A program made the position numbers and the translations under genes. Positions 34,211 through 43,103 of a stretch of 64,000 nucleotides of DNA are shown one piece after another. The notes below the pieces were generated by a model. That model was not told the origin of the DNA. It made no database searches and saw only the letters and a program-made list of their open reading frames with translations. Position 1 is the first letter of the stretch. Each line of letters begins with the position of its first letter. Source of the DNA: Micromonospora_I sp040659735 (lineage in GTDB: Bacteria; Actinomycetota; Actinomycetes; Mycobacteriales; Micromonosporaceae); NCBI RefSeq assembly GCF_040659735.1, contig NZ_JBFANZ010000025.1, positions 1-64,000 on the forward strand, read 5' to 3'.

Positions 34211-34678
34211 ATGACACCGCCAGCCGAACAGACGGCGACAGCGCGCGACGGGGCACCGGCGGGGAGATCCGGCCTCCCGGGCACGCTCCGGCGGATCGTC
34301 CGTATCGGCTTCGTGCGCTTCCTCGTCGTCGGCGGGGTGAGCGCGGGCATCGACGCCGGCCTGCTCTGGCTGCTGCACGGGGTGGCCGGAGTGCAGCTCG
34401 AGGTCGCCACGCTGATCGCGGTGGTCAGCGCATTCGTGGTGAACTTCCTGTTGAACCGGGGCTGGGTCTTCGGCGCCACCGGAACGCCCCACGGCCAGTT
34501 CGCGCGCTACCTGACACTCGCCGCCCTCAACTGGATCCTTACCGTCGTGTCGGTGAGCGGGTTGGTCGCGCTCGGCGTGCACTACCTGGTGGCGCGCATG
34601 GCCGTGCTGGCGGTGCTGACCGTGGTCAACTTCCTCGCCTACCGGTCCTGGGTGTTTCCCGCCGCGCCGCGACGGTGA
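34211..34678 (+). CDS. GtrA family membrane protein
   Basis: The 155-residue protein has four transmembrane helices (about 36-55, 62-82, 98-118, 125-143) and the GtrA motifs FVVNFLLNRGWVFG and VVNFLAYRSWVF. GtrA proteins are thought to flip polyprenyl-phosphate-linked sugars across the membrane. Its location opposite DUF2142-DUF2304-GT2 supports that role. The ATG at 34211 has TATGCT 8 nt upstream. Confidence 0.9.
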   Translation: MTPPAEQTATARDGAPAGRSGLPGTLRRIVRIGFVRFLVVGGVSAGIDAGLLWLLHGVAGVQLEVATLIAVVSAFVVNFLLNRGWVFGATGTPHGQFARYLTLAALNWILTVVSVSGLVALGVHYLVARMAVLAVLTVVNFLAYRSWVFPAAPRR

Positions 34679-34702
34679 CGCCACGGCGGCGGACGCCGCC
34701 GC

Positions 34703-34774
34703 TCAGCGCCGGGCGAGCACGCCGTCCGCGACGGTGGCCGCCTTGCCGCAGACCGGCGGAGATCGACGGTTCAT
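34703..34774 (-). CDS. Possible 23-residue mini-ORF downstream of arc
   Basis: A 24-codon frame with high GC at third positions encodes a basic peptide beginning MNRRSPPVCGKAATVADG. It lies beyond the arc terminator, between arc and the convergent gtrA gene, and has no Shine-Dalgarno. It is too short to judge by composition alone and could be chance. It is recorded because it sits between arc and dop and because its reading frame also looks coding-like a little upstream of the ATG. Confidence 0.25.
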   Translation of the reverse strand: MNRRSPPVCGKAATVADGVLARR

Positions 34775-34850
34775 CCGATCGAGGTAACGCGCCGGGTTGG
34801 CACGGTCCGGTGGAACGCGGCGCTCCCGCCAACGCAGCGAGGGCACGGCC

Positions 34851-34882
34851 GTACGGGGGCCGCTCTCGCGCGGCCCCCGTAC
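34851..34882. terminator. Terminator after arc
   Basis: Perfect 13-bp GC-rich arms (34851-34863 and 34870-34882) with a 6-nt loop lie 11 nt beyond the arc stop codon. This is a convincing rho-independent-type hairpin without a long U-tract. Confidence 0.8.
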
Positions 34883-34892
34883 GCGTCCGCAC

Positions 34893-36674
34893 TTACAGGT
34901 ATTGACCGGTGTTGCTGGCCGTCTCGATGGAGCGGCCGGCCTCCGCGCCCTTGCCGCCGGAGACGAGCGTGCGGATGTAGACGATCCGCTCACCCTTCTT
35001 GCCGGAGATGCGGGCCCAGTCGTCGGGGTTGGTGGTGTTGGGGAGATCCTCGTTTTCCCGGAACTCGTCGACACAGGCGTCCAGCAGGTGCTGCAACCGC
35101 AGCCCCTTCCGCCCCGACGAGAGAAACTCCTTGATCGCCATCTTCTTGCCGCGGTCGACGATGTTCTGGATCATCGCGCCGGAGTTGAAGTCCTTGAAGT
35201 AGAGGACCTCCTTGTCACCGTTGGCGTAGGTGACCTCGAGGAAACGGTTCTCCTCGCTCTCCGAGTACATCCGCAGCACCACGGCTTCGATCATCGCCGC
35301 CACCGTCGCCTGCGGGTCCTGGCCGTGCTCCGCGAGGTCGTCGGGGTGCAACGGCAGGCCGGTGAGGATGTACTTGGAGAAGATGTCCCGGGCCGCCTCG
35401 GCGTCCGGCCGCTCGATCTTGATTTTCACATCGAGCCGGCCCGGCCGCAGGATCGCCGGGTCGATCATGTCTTCCCGGTTGGAGGCGCCGATGACGATGA
35501 CGTTCTCCAGCCCCTCCACACCGTCGATCTCGCTGAGCAACTGCGGAACGATGGTGTTCTCCACATCGGAGGAGACACCGGAGCCGCGGGTGCGGAACAC
35601 CGAATCCATCTCGTCGAAGAACACGATGACCGGGGTGCCCTCCCCCGCCTTCTCCCGCGCGCGCTGGAAGACCAGCCGGATGTGCCGCTCGGTCTCGCCG
35701 ACGTACTTGTTGAGCAGCTCCGGGCCCTTGATGTTGAGGAAGAAGCTGGTGTGCTTCTCCTCGCCGCGCCGCTCGGCGATCTTCTTCGCCAGCGAGTTGG
35801 CGACCGCCTTGGCGATCAGCGTCTTGCCGCAGCCGGGCGGGCCGTAGAGGAGGATCCCCTTCGGCGGACGCAGCTGGTGCTCGCGGAAGAGCTCGGCGTG
35901 CAGGAACGGCAGCTCCACCGCATCGCGGATCTGCTCGATCTGCGCGTGCAGACCACCGATGTCGGTGTAGTCGACGTCCGGCACCTCTTCGAGGACCAGC
36001 TCCTCGACCTCGCTCTTCGGAATCCGCTCGTACGCGTACGAGGAGCGCGGCTCGATCATCAGCGAGTCACCGGCACGCAACGGCGCGCCGATCAGCGTCT
36101 CCGCGAGATGGACGATCCGCTCCTCGTCGGCGTGGGAGATCACCAGGGCGCGGTCACCCGCACCGCCCGTGGGATTCTCCAGCACCTCCTTGAGCATCAC
36201 GACCTCACCGACGCGCTCGTAGCCGAGCGCGTCGACGATATTGAGCGCGTCGTTGAGCAGGACCTCCTGCCCGCGGCGCAACTCCCCGACCTCGAGGGAG
36301 GGAGAGACGGCGACCCGGAGCTTGCGGCCACCGGTGAAGACGTCCACAGTGCCGTCGTCGTGCCGGGCCAGGAAGACGCCGTATCCGCTCGGCGGCTGCG
36401 CCAGCCGATCGACTTCTTCCTTCAAGGTGACAATCTGGGTCCGCGCCTCCTTGAGGGTGGCGACGAGCCGGTCGTTGTTTTCGGTCAGTCGGGCCAGCTG
36501 CGCCTGCGTTGCCGCTAGCCGCTCCTCGAGCTGCCGGACGTGTCGGGGGCTTTCGGTCAACTTGCGCCGCACCAGAGCGAGTTCCTCTTGAAGGAACGCG
36601 ACCTGGGTGGAGAGATCGTGGGCCTCCTTCTCCCACCGTGCGGCGCGCGAGTCCGCGTCGTCGCTGCGTGCCAC
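34893..36674 (-). CDS. arc: Proteasome-associated AAA ATPase ARC/Mpa
   Basis: The 593-residue hexameric ATPase recognises Pup with its N-terminal coiled coil (about 8-75) and unfolds substrates into the 20S core. OB domains follow, then the AAA module with Walker A GPPGCGKT and Walker B VFFDEMDSVF. The C-terminus is QYL, the tripeptide that docks into the 20S alpha ring. I chose the GTG at 36674 because GGGAGG lies 6 nt upstream; ATG 36710 adds 12 residues. It is separated from dop by the glycosylation module. Confidence 0.96.
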   Translation of the reverse strand: MARSDDADSRAARWEKEAHDLSTQVAFLQEELALVRRKLTESPRHVRQLEERLAATQAQLARLTENNDRLVATLKEARTQIVTLKEEVDRLAQPPSGYGVFLARHDDGTVDVFTGGRKLRVAVSPSLEVGELRRGQEVLLNDALNIVDALGYERVGEVVMLKEVLENPTGGAGDRALVISHADEERIVHLAETLIGAPLRAGDSLMIEPRSSYAYERIPKSEVEELVLEEVPDVDYTDIGGLHAQIEQIRDAVELPFLHAELFREHQLRPPKGILLYGPPGCGKTLIAKAVANSLAKKIAERRGEEKHTSFFLNIKGPELLNKYVGETERHIRLVFQRAREKAGEGTPVIVFFDEMDSVFRTRGSGVSSDVENTIVPQLLSEIDGVEGLENVIVIGASNREDMIDPAILRPGRLDVKIKIERPDAEAARDIFSKYILTGLPLHPDDLAEHGQDPQATVAAMIEAVVLRMYSESEENRFLEVTYANGDKEVLYFKDFNSGAMIQNIVDRGKKMAIKEFLSSGRKGLRLQHLLDACVDEFRENEDLPNTTNPDDWARISGKKGERIVYIRTLVSGGKGAEAGRSIETASNTGQYL

Positions 36675-36848
36675 GTCCCACCTCCCCGGGGGGCTAAAAC
36701 GTTCTGCCATAACACTAACCGCTTTGGCCGCGATCCGAACCCACGCGACGCGCTGTGCTTCAACCTTGATCGTCGGACCCTCGCGACGGGTCCGGATCCA
36801 ACCGTCGGGTAGCGTCGACGTTGGCACCACGACATGGGGAGGTACGCC

Positions 36849-37142
36849 GTGACGACGCAGGTTGAGACCGACGAGCTGCGGGTCTGGGTGGACCAGGACC
36901 TGTGCACCGGCGATGGGCTCTGCGTGCAGTACGCCCCGGAGGTCTTCGAGTTCGACGTCGACGGCCTGGCCTACGTCAAGGACCGCGACGGCGAGCTGCT
37001 GCTCGCGCCGGGGAGCCGGGTCGACGTCCCCGCACACCTGCGCCTCGACGTGATCGACGCGGCCAAGGAGTGCCCGGGCGAGTGCATCCATGTGCTGCGC
37101 AGCGCCGACGAGGTCGAGGTCGCCGGCCCCGACGCCGGCTAG
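36849..37142 (+). CDS. Ferredoxin, single Fe-S cluster type
   Basis: The 97-residue acidic protein has CTGDGLC and KECPGEC, the Cys pattern of a one-cluster ferredoxin in which the middle position of the first Cx2Cx2C motif is not Cys; a 3Fe-4S cluster is likely. Such ferredoxins often feed cytochromes P450, but none is encoded here. GGGGAGG lies 6 nt before the GTG at 36849, which decides against the upstream ATG at 36834. It diverges from arc, a neighbourhood shared by other actinobacteria. Confidence 0.88.
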   Translation: MTTQVETDELRVWVDQDLCTGDGLCVQYAPEVFEFDVDGLAYVKDRDGELLLAPGSRVDVPAHLRLDVIDAAKECPGECIHVLRSADEVEVAGPDAG

Positions 37143-37148
37143 CGGCCG

Positions 37149-37721
37149 TCACAGCGTCGGGCGACCCACCACCGACGCGACGAGCCGGGCAAACTCCTCA
37201 AGCCGCGCAATCTGCCCGGCTCCCCCGTCATCCAGCGTCTTACCGAACCGCAGCGCGTCGTGCCGCGGTTCCGCCTGATCATCGCTCGGCGTCGCCTCGT
37301 CCAGCGAGCTGAGGAGCAGGTAGACGTCGATGCTGTCGACCCGGGCCGGCCCGTTGGGCGTGCGGGTCAGCCGACGCCGACATCCCACCTCGGTGATCGT
37401 GGAGAGCGGCACCACCCGCAGCGACGAGGTCATCGAGCCCACCGGCCCGTCACCGGGGGGCACGTCCTCACCGTGCCACAGGATCAGCCGGCTGCCGTCG
37501 CAGACGACGACCTCCTGCCAGACCCCGTTGACCTCGTTGACGAAGCGCTCCAGGGTGAAGCCGAGGACGGCCGCGCCGCGCAGCACCCCACCGAGCGCCT
37601 CCAGCGCCACATCGGGGTCGCGCAGGTACGCGCGGGCCGCCGAATCGAGATCCTGGTAGGGCGACCAGTCCGGGAAGACGGCGGGCACCTCGCCACCACC
37701 ACCGAACCCCGCCATACTCAT
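37149..37721 (-). CDS. Conserved hypothetical protein upstream of the arc/ferredoxin locus
   Basis: The 190-residue soluble, acidic protein is mostly alpha/beta. A central segment (VVVCDGSRLILWHGED, then VVPLSTITEVGCRRR) looks like a beta-rich PH-like domain, followed by a helix ending ARLEEFARLVASVV. I do not recognise the family with confidence. It follows trmI by 22 nt in the same direction and is probably co-transcribed. Starts at 37730 (GTG), 37721 (ATG) and 37715 (ATG) are all in frame; GGTGGAG favours 37721 or 37715. Confidence 0.7.
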   Translation of the reverse strand: MSMAGFGGGGEVPAVFPDWSPYQDLDSAARAYLRDPDVALEALGGVLRGAAVLGFTLERFVNEVNGVWQEVVVCDGSRLILWHGEDVPPGDGPVGSMTSSLRVVPLSTITEVGCRRRLTRTPNGPARVDSIDVYLLLSSLDEATPSDDQAEPRHDALRFGKTLDDGGAGQIARLEEFARLVASVVGRPTL

Positions 37722-37743
37722 CTGCTCCACCCGACGCGCTCCG

Positions 37744-38703
37744 TCACCGGACGTCCTCCTCCCCCGCCCCAGCCCCCGCCACCGCGTCCGCGGCGGGCGC
37801 CGGCCGCGCCGCGCGCCGCAACGCGTACGCCTCGGCGCCCTTGCTCGGCTTGCGCCGCCGGGGCGGCGCGGTGACCCCGGGCGCCAGCCGCCGCGACGAC
37901 ACCAGGAACGCGGTGTGCGCGATCATCCGGTGGTCGGGTCGGACCGCGAGGCCGTCGACGTGCCAGTCGCGTACGAGCGACTCCCAGGACCGCGGCTCGG
38001 TGAAGCCGCCGCGCTCGCGCAGCGCCTCCACCAGCTCGGACAGCTGCGGCGTGGTGGCGACGTAGCCGATGAACACGCCGCCCGGCACGAGCGCCCGCTC
38101 CACCATGTCGAGCGTCTCCCAGGGCGTCAGCATGTCGAGGATGATCCGGTCGAAGCCGGTCTCGTCGCAGGACGCCACGTCGCCGACCCGCAACGTCCAC
38201 GCGGGATGCGGGCCACCGAAGAAGGCCTCGACGTTCTTGCGCGCGATCGCCGCGAAGTCCTCCCGCATCTCGTACGAGTGCACCTCCCCGTCCGCGCCCA
38301 CCGCCCGCAGCAGCGAGCAGGTCAGCGCCCCCGACCCGGCCCCCGCCTCGAGGACCCTGGCCCCGGGAAAGATGTCGCCCATGGCCACGATCTGGGCCGC
38401 GTCCTTCGGGTAGATCACCTGCGCGCCGCGCGGCATGGAGAGCACGTAGTCGGAGAGCAGCGGCCGCAGCGCGAGATACGCGGTGTTGCCGGTCGAGGTC
38501 ACCACGCTGCCGTCGGGCAGGCCGATCAACGGGTCGTGCTCCACGGCCCCCCGGTGCGTGTGGAACGACTTCCCCGGCTCCAGAACGATCGTGTGCATCC
38601 GGCCCTTCGGGTCGGTGAGCTGCACCCGGTCGCCGGGGCGGAACGCGCCGCGGTGCGCGGGCACCGACGGCGCGGCGGGAACGGGCGTGGACGGTGCGGT
38701 CAC
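37744..38703 (-). CDS. trmI: tRNA (adenine(58)-N1)-methyltransferase
   Basis: The 319-residue class I SAM methyltransferase has an N-terminal beta-barrel domain (about 18-75) and a Rossmann domain with VLEAGAGSGALTCSLLRAVG. The following acidic residue is in VHSYEMREDF, and the catalytic region is ILDMLTPWE. It methylates A58 of the tRNA T-loop as a tetramer; the mycobacterial orthologue is also next to mpa. The C-terminal 45 residues are basic and Ala/Pro-rich. The GTG start overlaps the site-2 protease stop (GTGA). Confidence 0.94.
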   Translation of the reverse strand: MTAPSTPVPAAPSVPAHRGAFRPGDRVQLTDPKGRMHTIVLEPGKSFHTHRGAVEHDPLIGLPDGSVVTSTGNTAYLALRPLLSDYVLSMPRGAQVIYPKDAAQIVAMGDIFPGARVLEAGAGSGALTCSLLRAVGADGEVHSYEMREDFAAIARKNVEAFFGGPHPAWTLRVGDVASCDETGFDRIILDMLTPWETLDMVERALVPGGVFIGYVATTPQLSELVEALRERGGFTEPRSWESLVRDWHVDGLAVRPDHRMIAHTAFLVSSRRLAPGVTAPPRRRKPSKGAEAYALRRAARPAPAADAVAGAGAGEEDVR

Positions 38704-39854
38704 TTGTTCAACTTTCGGTTCGGCTCGAGGAGCTGCGCCAGATCGGCGACGTGCAGTACGCCGATGACATCTTCGCCTGCCGTCACCAGATACTGCGCGC
38801 CCGGGTACGTCTGCACGACCCGGATCACCTGTTCACCCGTGAGACCGACCGGGATGGTATGCACGCCCTCGACGCCGCGGGCCACCGTGTCCACCGTGAC
38901 CCACGGGCGCCGGTCCGGCGGCACCGCGTCGGCCGCCACCCGGTCCACCAGGGCGACCAGCCGACCGGCCGCGTCCGCGACGCCGAGCACGTCCTGGTCC
39001 CGCCCGGCCTCGACGCCGCGCCGCTGCGCCTCCGCGAGCGGGGTGCCGGTCGGCACCGAGTAGACCGGCCGGGCCAGCGCGTCCAGGTCGATCAGCGGGA
39101 AGCGCCGGCTGACCCGCGCCACCCGGATCGACTGGCCGGCGCCCTGCCAGAGGGTGAAGGCGACCAGCAGCATGAAGACCAGGCCGATCGGCGAGGTGAT
39201 CTCCAGCCAGGTCAGGAGCGCGACGACCGCGGCGGTGCCGAGGGCGACGACCCGTCCCACCCACGCGGCGACCTCCGTGCCGAGGTGCCGGTCGCGGCTG
39301 AGTGCCCAGACTGCCGCGCGCAGCGCCCGGCCACCGTCCAGGGGCAGGCCGGGCAGGGAGTTGAAGACGGCGACCACGACGTTGCTGAACGCGAGCTGAA
39401 ACGCGAACTGGTCGAGCAGGGTGCGGTCGGGCAGCACCACGGTGGCCACGACAGCGACCAGACCGAGCAGCAGGGAGACCGCCGGCCCGGCCAACGACAC
39501 CAGGAGGTCGACCTTGGGCGTGGGGGCGTCGCGGTCCATCTCCGTGTAGCCGCCGAGCAGCTCCAACGTGATGCCGCGTACCCCGATGCCGTAGCGGCGC
39601 GCGGTCAGCGCGTGCCCGAGCTCATGCAGCAGCACCGAGGCGAGCAGGCAGACCACGAACCCGAAGCCCACGACGTAGCCGGCGACCGGCGAAAGCTCCA
39701 GCTGGCGACGGACGAACGAGCCATAGAGCCAGGTCACGAGGACGGCCAGCAACAACATCGAGGCGTTGAGGTACACCGGCACACCGAAGACCCGACCGAC
39801 CGAAAGACCGGGACGCCGTTCCGGCGGGCCGTGCCGCTGGCTTCTCTCGTCCAT
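38700..39854 (-). CDS. Site-2 protease family membrane zinc protease with CBS domains
   Basis: This 384-residue protein has about six transmembrane helices, the zinc motif H77-ELG-H81 (LLHELGHAL), a second ligand motif SLPGLPLDGGRAL, and a C-terminal pair of CBS domains (about 255-375). Such proteases cut substrates within the membrane, and the CBS pair may sense nucleotides. It is coupled to trmI by a 4-nt overlap. The ATG at 39854 is chosen because the family begins a few residues before GRVFGVPVYL. Confidence 0.92.
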   Translation of the reverse strand: MDERSQRHGPPERRPGLSVGRVFGVPVYLNASMLLLAVLVTWLYGSFVRRQLELSPVAGYVVGFGFVVCLLASVLLHELGHALTARRYGIGVRGITLELLGGYTEMDRDAPTPKVDLLVSLAGPAVSLLLGLVAVVATVVLPDRTLLDQFAFQLAFSNVVVAVFNSLPGLPLDGGRALRAAVWALSRDRHLGTEVAAWVGRVVALGTAAVVALLTWLEITSPIGLVFMLLVAFTLWQGAGQSIRVARVSRRFPLIDLDALARPVYSVPTGTPLAEAQRRGVEAGRDQDVLGVADAAGRLVALVDRVAADAVPPDRRPWVTVDTVARGVEGVHTIPVGLTGEQVIRVVQTYPGAQYLVTAGEDVIGVLHVADLAQLLEPNRKLNK

Positions 39855-39952
39855 CGGGTTGATGCTACGGAATGGGGCGGCCGGACCGGAGTGTGGTTCG
39901 CCGCCGCACGGCGCGCGCCGTTTCGTCACACCCGTCGCATAACCTTCGTGCC

Positions 39953-40897
39953 ATGACGGCGGAGACGGTGGCTGCGGAAACGGGTGGTTCGGCGGCGGCG
40001 GCACGACAGGAGCCGGCGGTGCGCCAGGGTCCCGCGCCGCTGGAACGTCCGGCTTATCCCTCCCTCTCCCCGTCCCGTGCCGCCGACTTCAAGACCTGCC
40101 CGCTGCTCTACCGGTTCCGCACGATCGACCGGCTGCCCGAGAAGCCGTCCGCGGACCAGGCCCGCGGCACGCTGGTCCACGCCGTCCTCGAACGGCTCTT
40201 CGACCTGCCGTCGTCCGAGCGCACCCCGACGGCGGCGGCGGAGCTGGTCGCGCCGCAGTGGGACCGCCTCCTCGCCGATCAGCCCGAGTTCGCCGGGATC
40301 TTCGCCGAGGATCCGGCCGCCGCCGCGGAGTTCCTGGTCGCCGCCCGGACGCTGCTGGACGGCTACTTCGCGGTGGAGGACCCGCGCCGCCTGCAGCCCG
40401 CCGAACGGGAGAGCCTGGTCTCCGCCGTCGTCGACGAGCAACTCCTCATCCGCGGCTACATCGACCGGCTCGACATCTCACCCGACGGCGACCTGCGGGT
40501 GGTCGACTACAAGACCGGTGGAGCGCCGCGCGAGGCGTTCGAGGGACGGGCGCTGTTCCAGCTGAAGTTCTACGCCCTGGTGTTGTGGCGCACCCGCGGG
40601 GTGGTGCCGCGGGTGCTGCGGCTGCTCTATCTGAAAGACGCGGAGATCTGCGACTACACGCCCGACCCGGATGAGCTGGTGCGCTTCGAGCGCACGCTGA
40701 TCGCGCTCTGGCGGGCGATCGAACAGGCGACGCAGCGTCGGGACTTCCGTCCCAAGCCGAGCCGCCTCTGCGACTGGTGCAGCCACCAGGCGCACTGTCC
40801 CACCTTCGGCGGGACCCCTCCGCCCTTCCCCGAGCTGCCGGTGGTGACCGCCGTGCCGCGCGCGGCGGCGCCGGTCGTGCCCGGCGCGGACGAGTGA
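39953..40897 (+). CDS. RecB family (PD-(D/E)XK) nuclease with Fe-S cluster
   Basis: The 314-residue nuclease has ARGTLVHAVLERLF (His motif), LRGYID-type and VVDYKTGG catalytic motifs, and four cysteines placed as in AddB/Cas4-type 4Fe-4S nucleases: one in FKTCPLLYRF and three in LCDWCSHQAHC. It probably acts in DNA repair. It is a stand-alone actinobacterial protein, not a Cas4, as there is no CRISPR nearby. TAACCT lies 7 nt before the ATG (leaderless). Confidence 0.9.
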   Translation: MTAETVAAETGGSAAAARQEPAVRQGPAPLERPAYPSLSPSRAADFKTCPLLYRFRTIDRLPEKPSADQARGTLVHAVLERLFDLPSSERTPTAAAELVAPQWDRLLADQPEFAGIFAEDPAAAAEFLVAARTLLDGYFAVEDPRRLQPAERESLVSAVVDEQLLIRGYIDRLDISPDGDLRVVDYKTGGAPREAFEGRALFQLKFYALVLWRTRGVVPRVLRLLYLKDAEICDYTPDPDELVRFERTLIALWRAIEQATQRRDFRPKPSRLCDWCSHQAHCPTFGGTPPPFPELPVVTAVPRAAAPVVPGADE

Positions 40898-40974
40898 GCC
40901 TCATCCCTCGGGATGAGGTCGGGTTCATGTCGCGCGACGATCGATTCGGGTGCGCGGCGACTAGCGTCGCCAAC

Positions 40975-42327
40975 ATGGCAGACCCGGACGCCCCGACCGC
41001 GGGCAGCGCGTCCGGGAGCAGCGCGTCCGGGAGCAGCGCGCCTGAGAGCAGCGGGCTGGAGCAGGGTCGCGTGCGCCGCTACCCGGCGGAATCCCGCCGC
41101 GCGCCGCTGACCGCCTTGCCGCGCCGTTTCGGCGTGCCGGCGCAGGCCCGGCGGCTACTCGGCGAGGACGCACTGATCGCCGCTGCCGCAGTCACGGTAG
41201 AGATCGCGCTGGTGGCGACCGGTCCGCCCGAGCTGAGGACCGCGGGCTGGCCGAGCGTGCTGGGTTGGAGCCTGGTCTCCGCGGCGCCGATCGCGCTGCG
41301 CCGACTCAACCCGTGGCTCGCGGTCGCCCTGGCGTCGGTCAGCCTCGCGGTGCCCGTCTTCGCGCACCACCAGGCGGTGACCATGGTGGTGTCGTTGGTG
41401 CTGCTGACCTACTCGACCGCGGCCCACTTCACGCTGCGCCGGGCGGCGCTGGCCGCCACGGTCGTCTGGCTCCCCCTGCTGTTCACCGCGGCACTGCGGC
41501 CATGGAAGAGCGACACGAGCGGGATCTCCCCGGCCTACATGATCTTCACGAATGTGCTGCTCGCGCTGGTCTGCTTCTTCATCGGCCGCACCGTGCACGC
41601 CCGGCGGACCTCGATCCGCGCGCTCGAGGAACGGGCCCGTGCCGCCGAGGAGAACCAGCGTTCCCTGGCGGAGCAGGCGGTCGCGGACGAGCGGCGGCGC
41701 ATCGCCCGCGAGCTGCACGACGTGGTCGCCCATCACGTCAGCGTGATGGGCGTGCTCGCCACCGGGGCGCGGCGCGTGCTGAGCCGGGAGCCGCACGTCG
41801 CCGACGACACCCTCCGCACGATCGAAGAGACCAGCCGCACCACGCTGCGCGAGATGCGTCGCCTGCTCGACGTGCTCCGCACCGACGCCGAACCCGCCGC
41901 CGACCTGGCGCCCCAGCCCGGGCTGGCCGGCATCGAACTCCTCGTGGAGCAGGTGCGCGAGGCCGGGCTGCCCGTGACGTTGCGCGTCGACGGCGCACCC
42001 GCGCCGCTCGACCCCGGCGTGGCGCTGACCATCTACCGGATCGTGCAGGAGGCGCTGACCAATACGCTCAAGCACGCCGGGGCGGCCACCGCGCAGGTGC
42101 GGCTCAGCTTCGGGGTCTACTGGCTCATCCTGGAGATCTTCGATACCGGCCGAGGCCCGATGCCGGAGTCGACCCGGGTCGGGCACGGGCTGGTGGGCAT
42201 GCGGGAGCGCGTCGCCCTCTACGGCGGCACCCTGCGCACCGGCCCCCGCCCCGGCGGTGGTTTCCGGATCTACGCGAAACTGCCGATGGAACAGCTGGGC
42301 GCATCGGCGATCGAGGGGGCGGCATGA
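40975..42327 (+). CDS. Sensor histidine kinase, NarL/DesK type
   Basis: The 450-residue kinase has five or six N-terminal transmembrane helices (about 60-210), a short coiled coil, a HisKA_3 dimerisation domain with the phospho-accepting His in RRRIARELHDVVAHHV, and an ATPase domain with the N-box IVQEALTNTLKHAG. The signal is unknown. The N-terminal tail has an ASGSS-type repeat of about 20 residues. TAGCGT lies 7 nt before the ATG. It is coupled to the response regulator by an ATGA overlap. Confidence 0.93.
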   Translation: MADPDAPTAGSASGSSASGSSAPESSGLEQGRVRRYPAESRRAPLTALPRRFGVPAQARRLLGEDALIAAAAVTVEIALVATGPPELRTAGWPSVLGWSLVSAAPIALRRLNPWLAVALASVSLAVPVFAHHQAVTMVVSLVLLTYSTAAHFTLRRAALAATVVWLPLLFTAALRPWKSDTSGISPAYMIFTNVLLALVCFFIGRTVHARRTSIRALEERARAAEENQRSLAEQAVADERRRIARELHDVVAHHVSVMGVLATGARRVLSREPHVADDTLRTIEETSRTTLREMRRLLDVLRTDAEPAADLAPQPGLAGIELLVEQVREAGLPVTLRVDGAPAPLDPGVALTIYRIVQEALTNTLKHAGAATAQVRLSFGVYWLILEIFDTGRGPMPESTRVGHGLVGMRERVALYGGTLRTGPRPGGGFRIYAKLPMEQLGASAIEGAA

Positions 42328-43052
42328 CCGGAGGCAGCACGCTCGGGGAGAGCGGCGCGGCGGGAAATACGATCGCGCGTTCCGCCGGCCTACCGGTGCG
42401 GATCCTGCTCGCCGACGACCAGCCGCTGCTCCGTACGGGCTTCCGGATGGTGCTCGGCGCCGAGGCCGACCTCGACATCGTCGGAGAGGCCGGAGACGGC
42501 GCGGAAGCGGTCGACCTGGCCCGCCGGCTCCTGCCCGACGTCGTACTGATGGACATCCGGATGCCCCGGCTCGACGGCGTCGCCGCCACCCGGGCCATCG
42601 TCGACGCGCGACTGCCGGTGCGGGTGCTGATCCTCACCACGTTCGATCTCGATGAGTACGTGGTCGGGGCGCTGCGCGCCGGAGCCAGCGGCTTCCTGGC
42701 GAAGGACGTGCCCGCCGATGACCTGGTCACGGCCATCCGCACGGTCGCCGCCGGCGAGGCCGTGGTGGCGCCGCGGATCCTCAAGCGGCTGCTCGACCGG
42801 TTCGCCGATTCGCTCCCCGACCCGTCGGCAGCCCCGCCGAAGGCGCTCAACGTGCTCACCGAGCGGGAACGCGAAGTGCTCATGCAGGTCGCGCGCGGGC
42901 TGTCCAACGCGGAGATCGCACGTGCGCTGTCGGTGAGCGAGACCACGATCAAGACCCATGTCGGACACGTGCTGACCAAACTCGGGCTGCGCGACCGGGT
43001 CCAGGCGGTCGTGCTCGCGTACGAGTCCGGGCTGGTGCGACCCAAGGCCTGA
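42324..43052 (+). CDS. LuxR/NarL-type response regulator
   Basis: The 242-residue regulator has a receiver domain (about 24-140) with the phosphorylated Asp in DVVLMDIRMPRLDG and the Lys in FLAKDVP, then a GerE-type HTH (about 170-235, LTEREREVLMQVARGLSN). It is the cognate partner of the upstream kinase by overlap. The targets are unknown. The N-terminal 22 residues are Gly/Ser-rich and precede the receiver. Confidence 0.93.
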   Translation: MTGGSTLGESGAAGNTIARSAGLPVRILLADDQPLLRTGFRMVLGAEADLDIVGEAGDGAEAVDLARRLLPDVVLMDIRMPRLDGVAATRAIVDARLPVRVLILTTFDLDEYVVGALRAGASGFLAKDVPADDLVTAIRTVAAGEAVVAPRILKRLLDRFADSLPDPSAAPPKALNVLTEREREVLMQVARGLSNAEIARALSVSETTIKTHVGHVLTKLGLRDRVQAVVLAYESGLVRPKA

Positions 43053-43103
43053 ACGGGCTGGTCGGAGACGGGGCGTGCCGTACCGCGTCGACCGACCGAA
43101 CGT

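Noticed and set aside
33094..36518. Long plus-strand frames opposite the DUF2142 and arc genes
   Set aside because: They are shadows of well-supported genes on the minus strand.
39953..40897. RecB-like nuclease as a Cas4 of a CRISPR system
   Set aside because: There is no repeat array or other cas gene in the window; the gene fits the stand-alone actinobacterial family.
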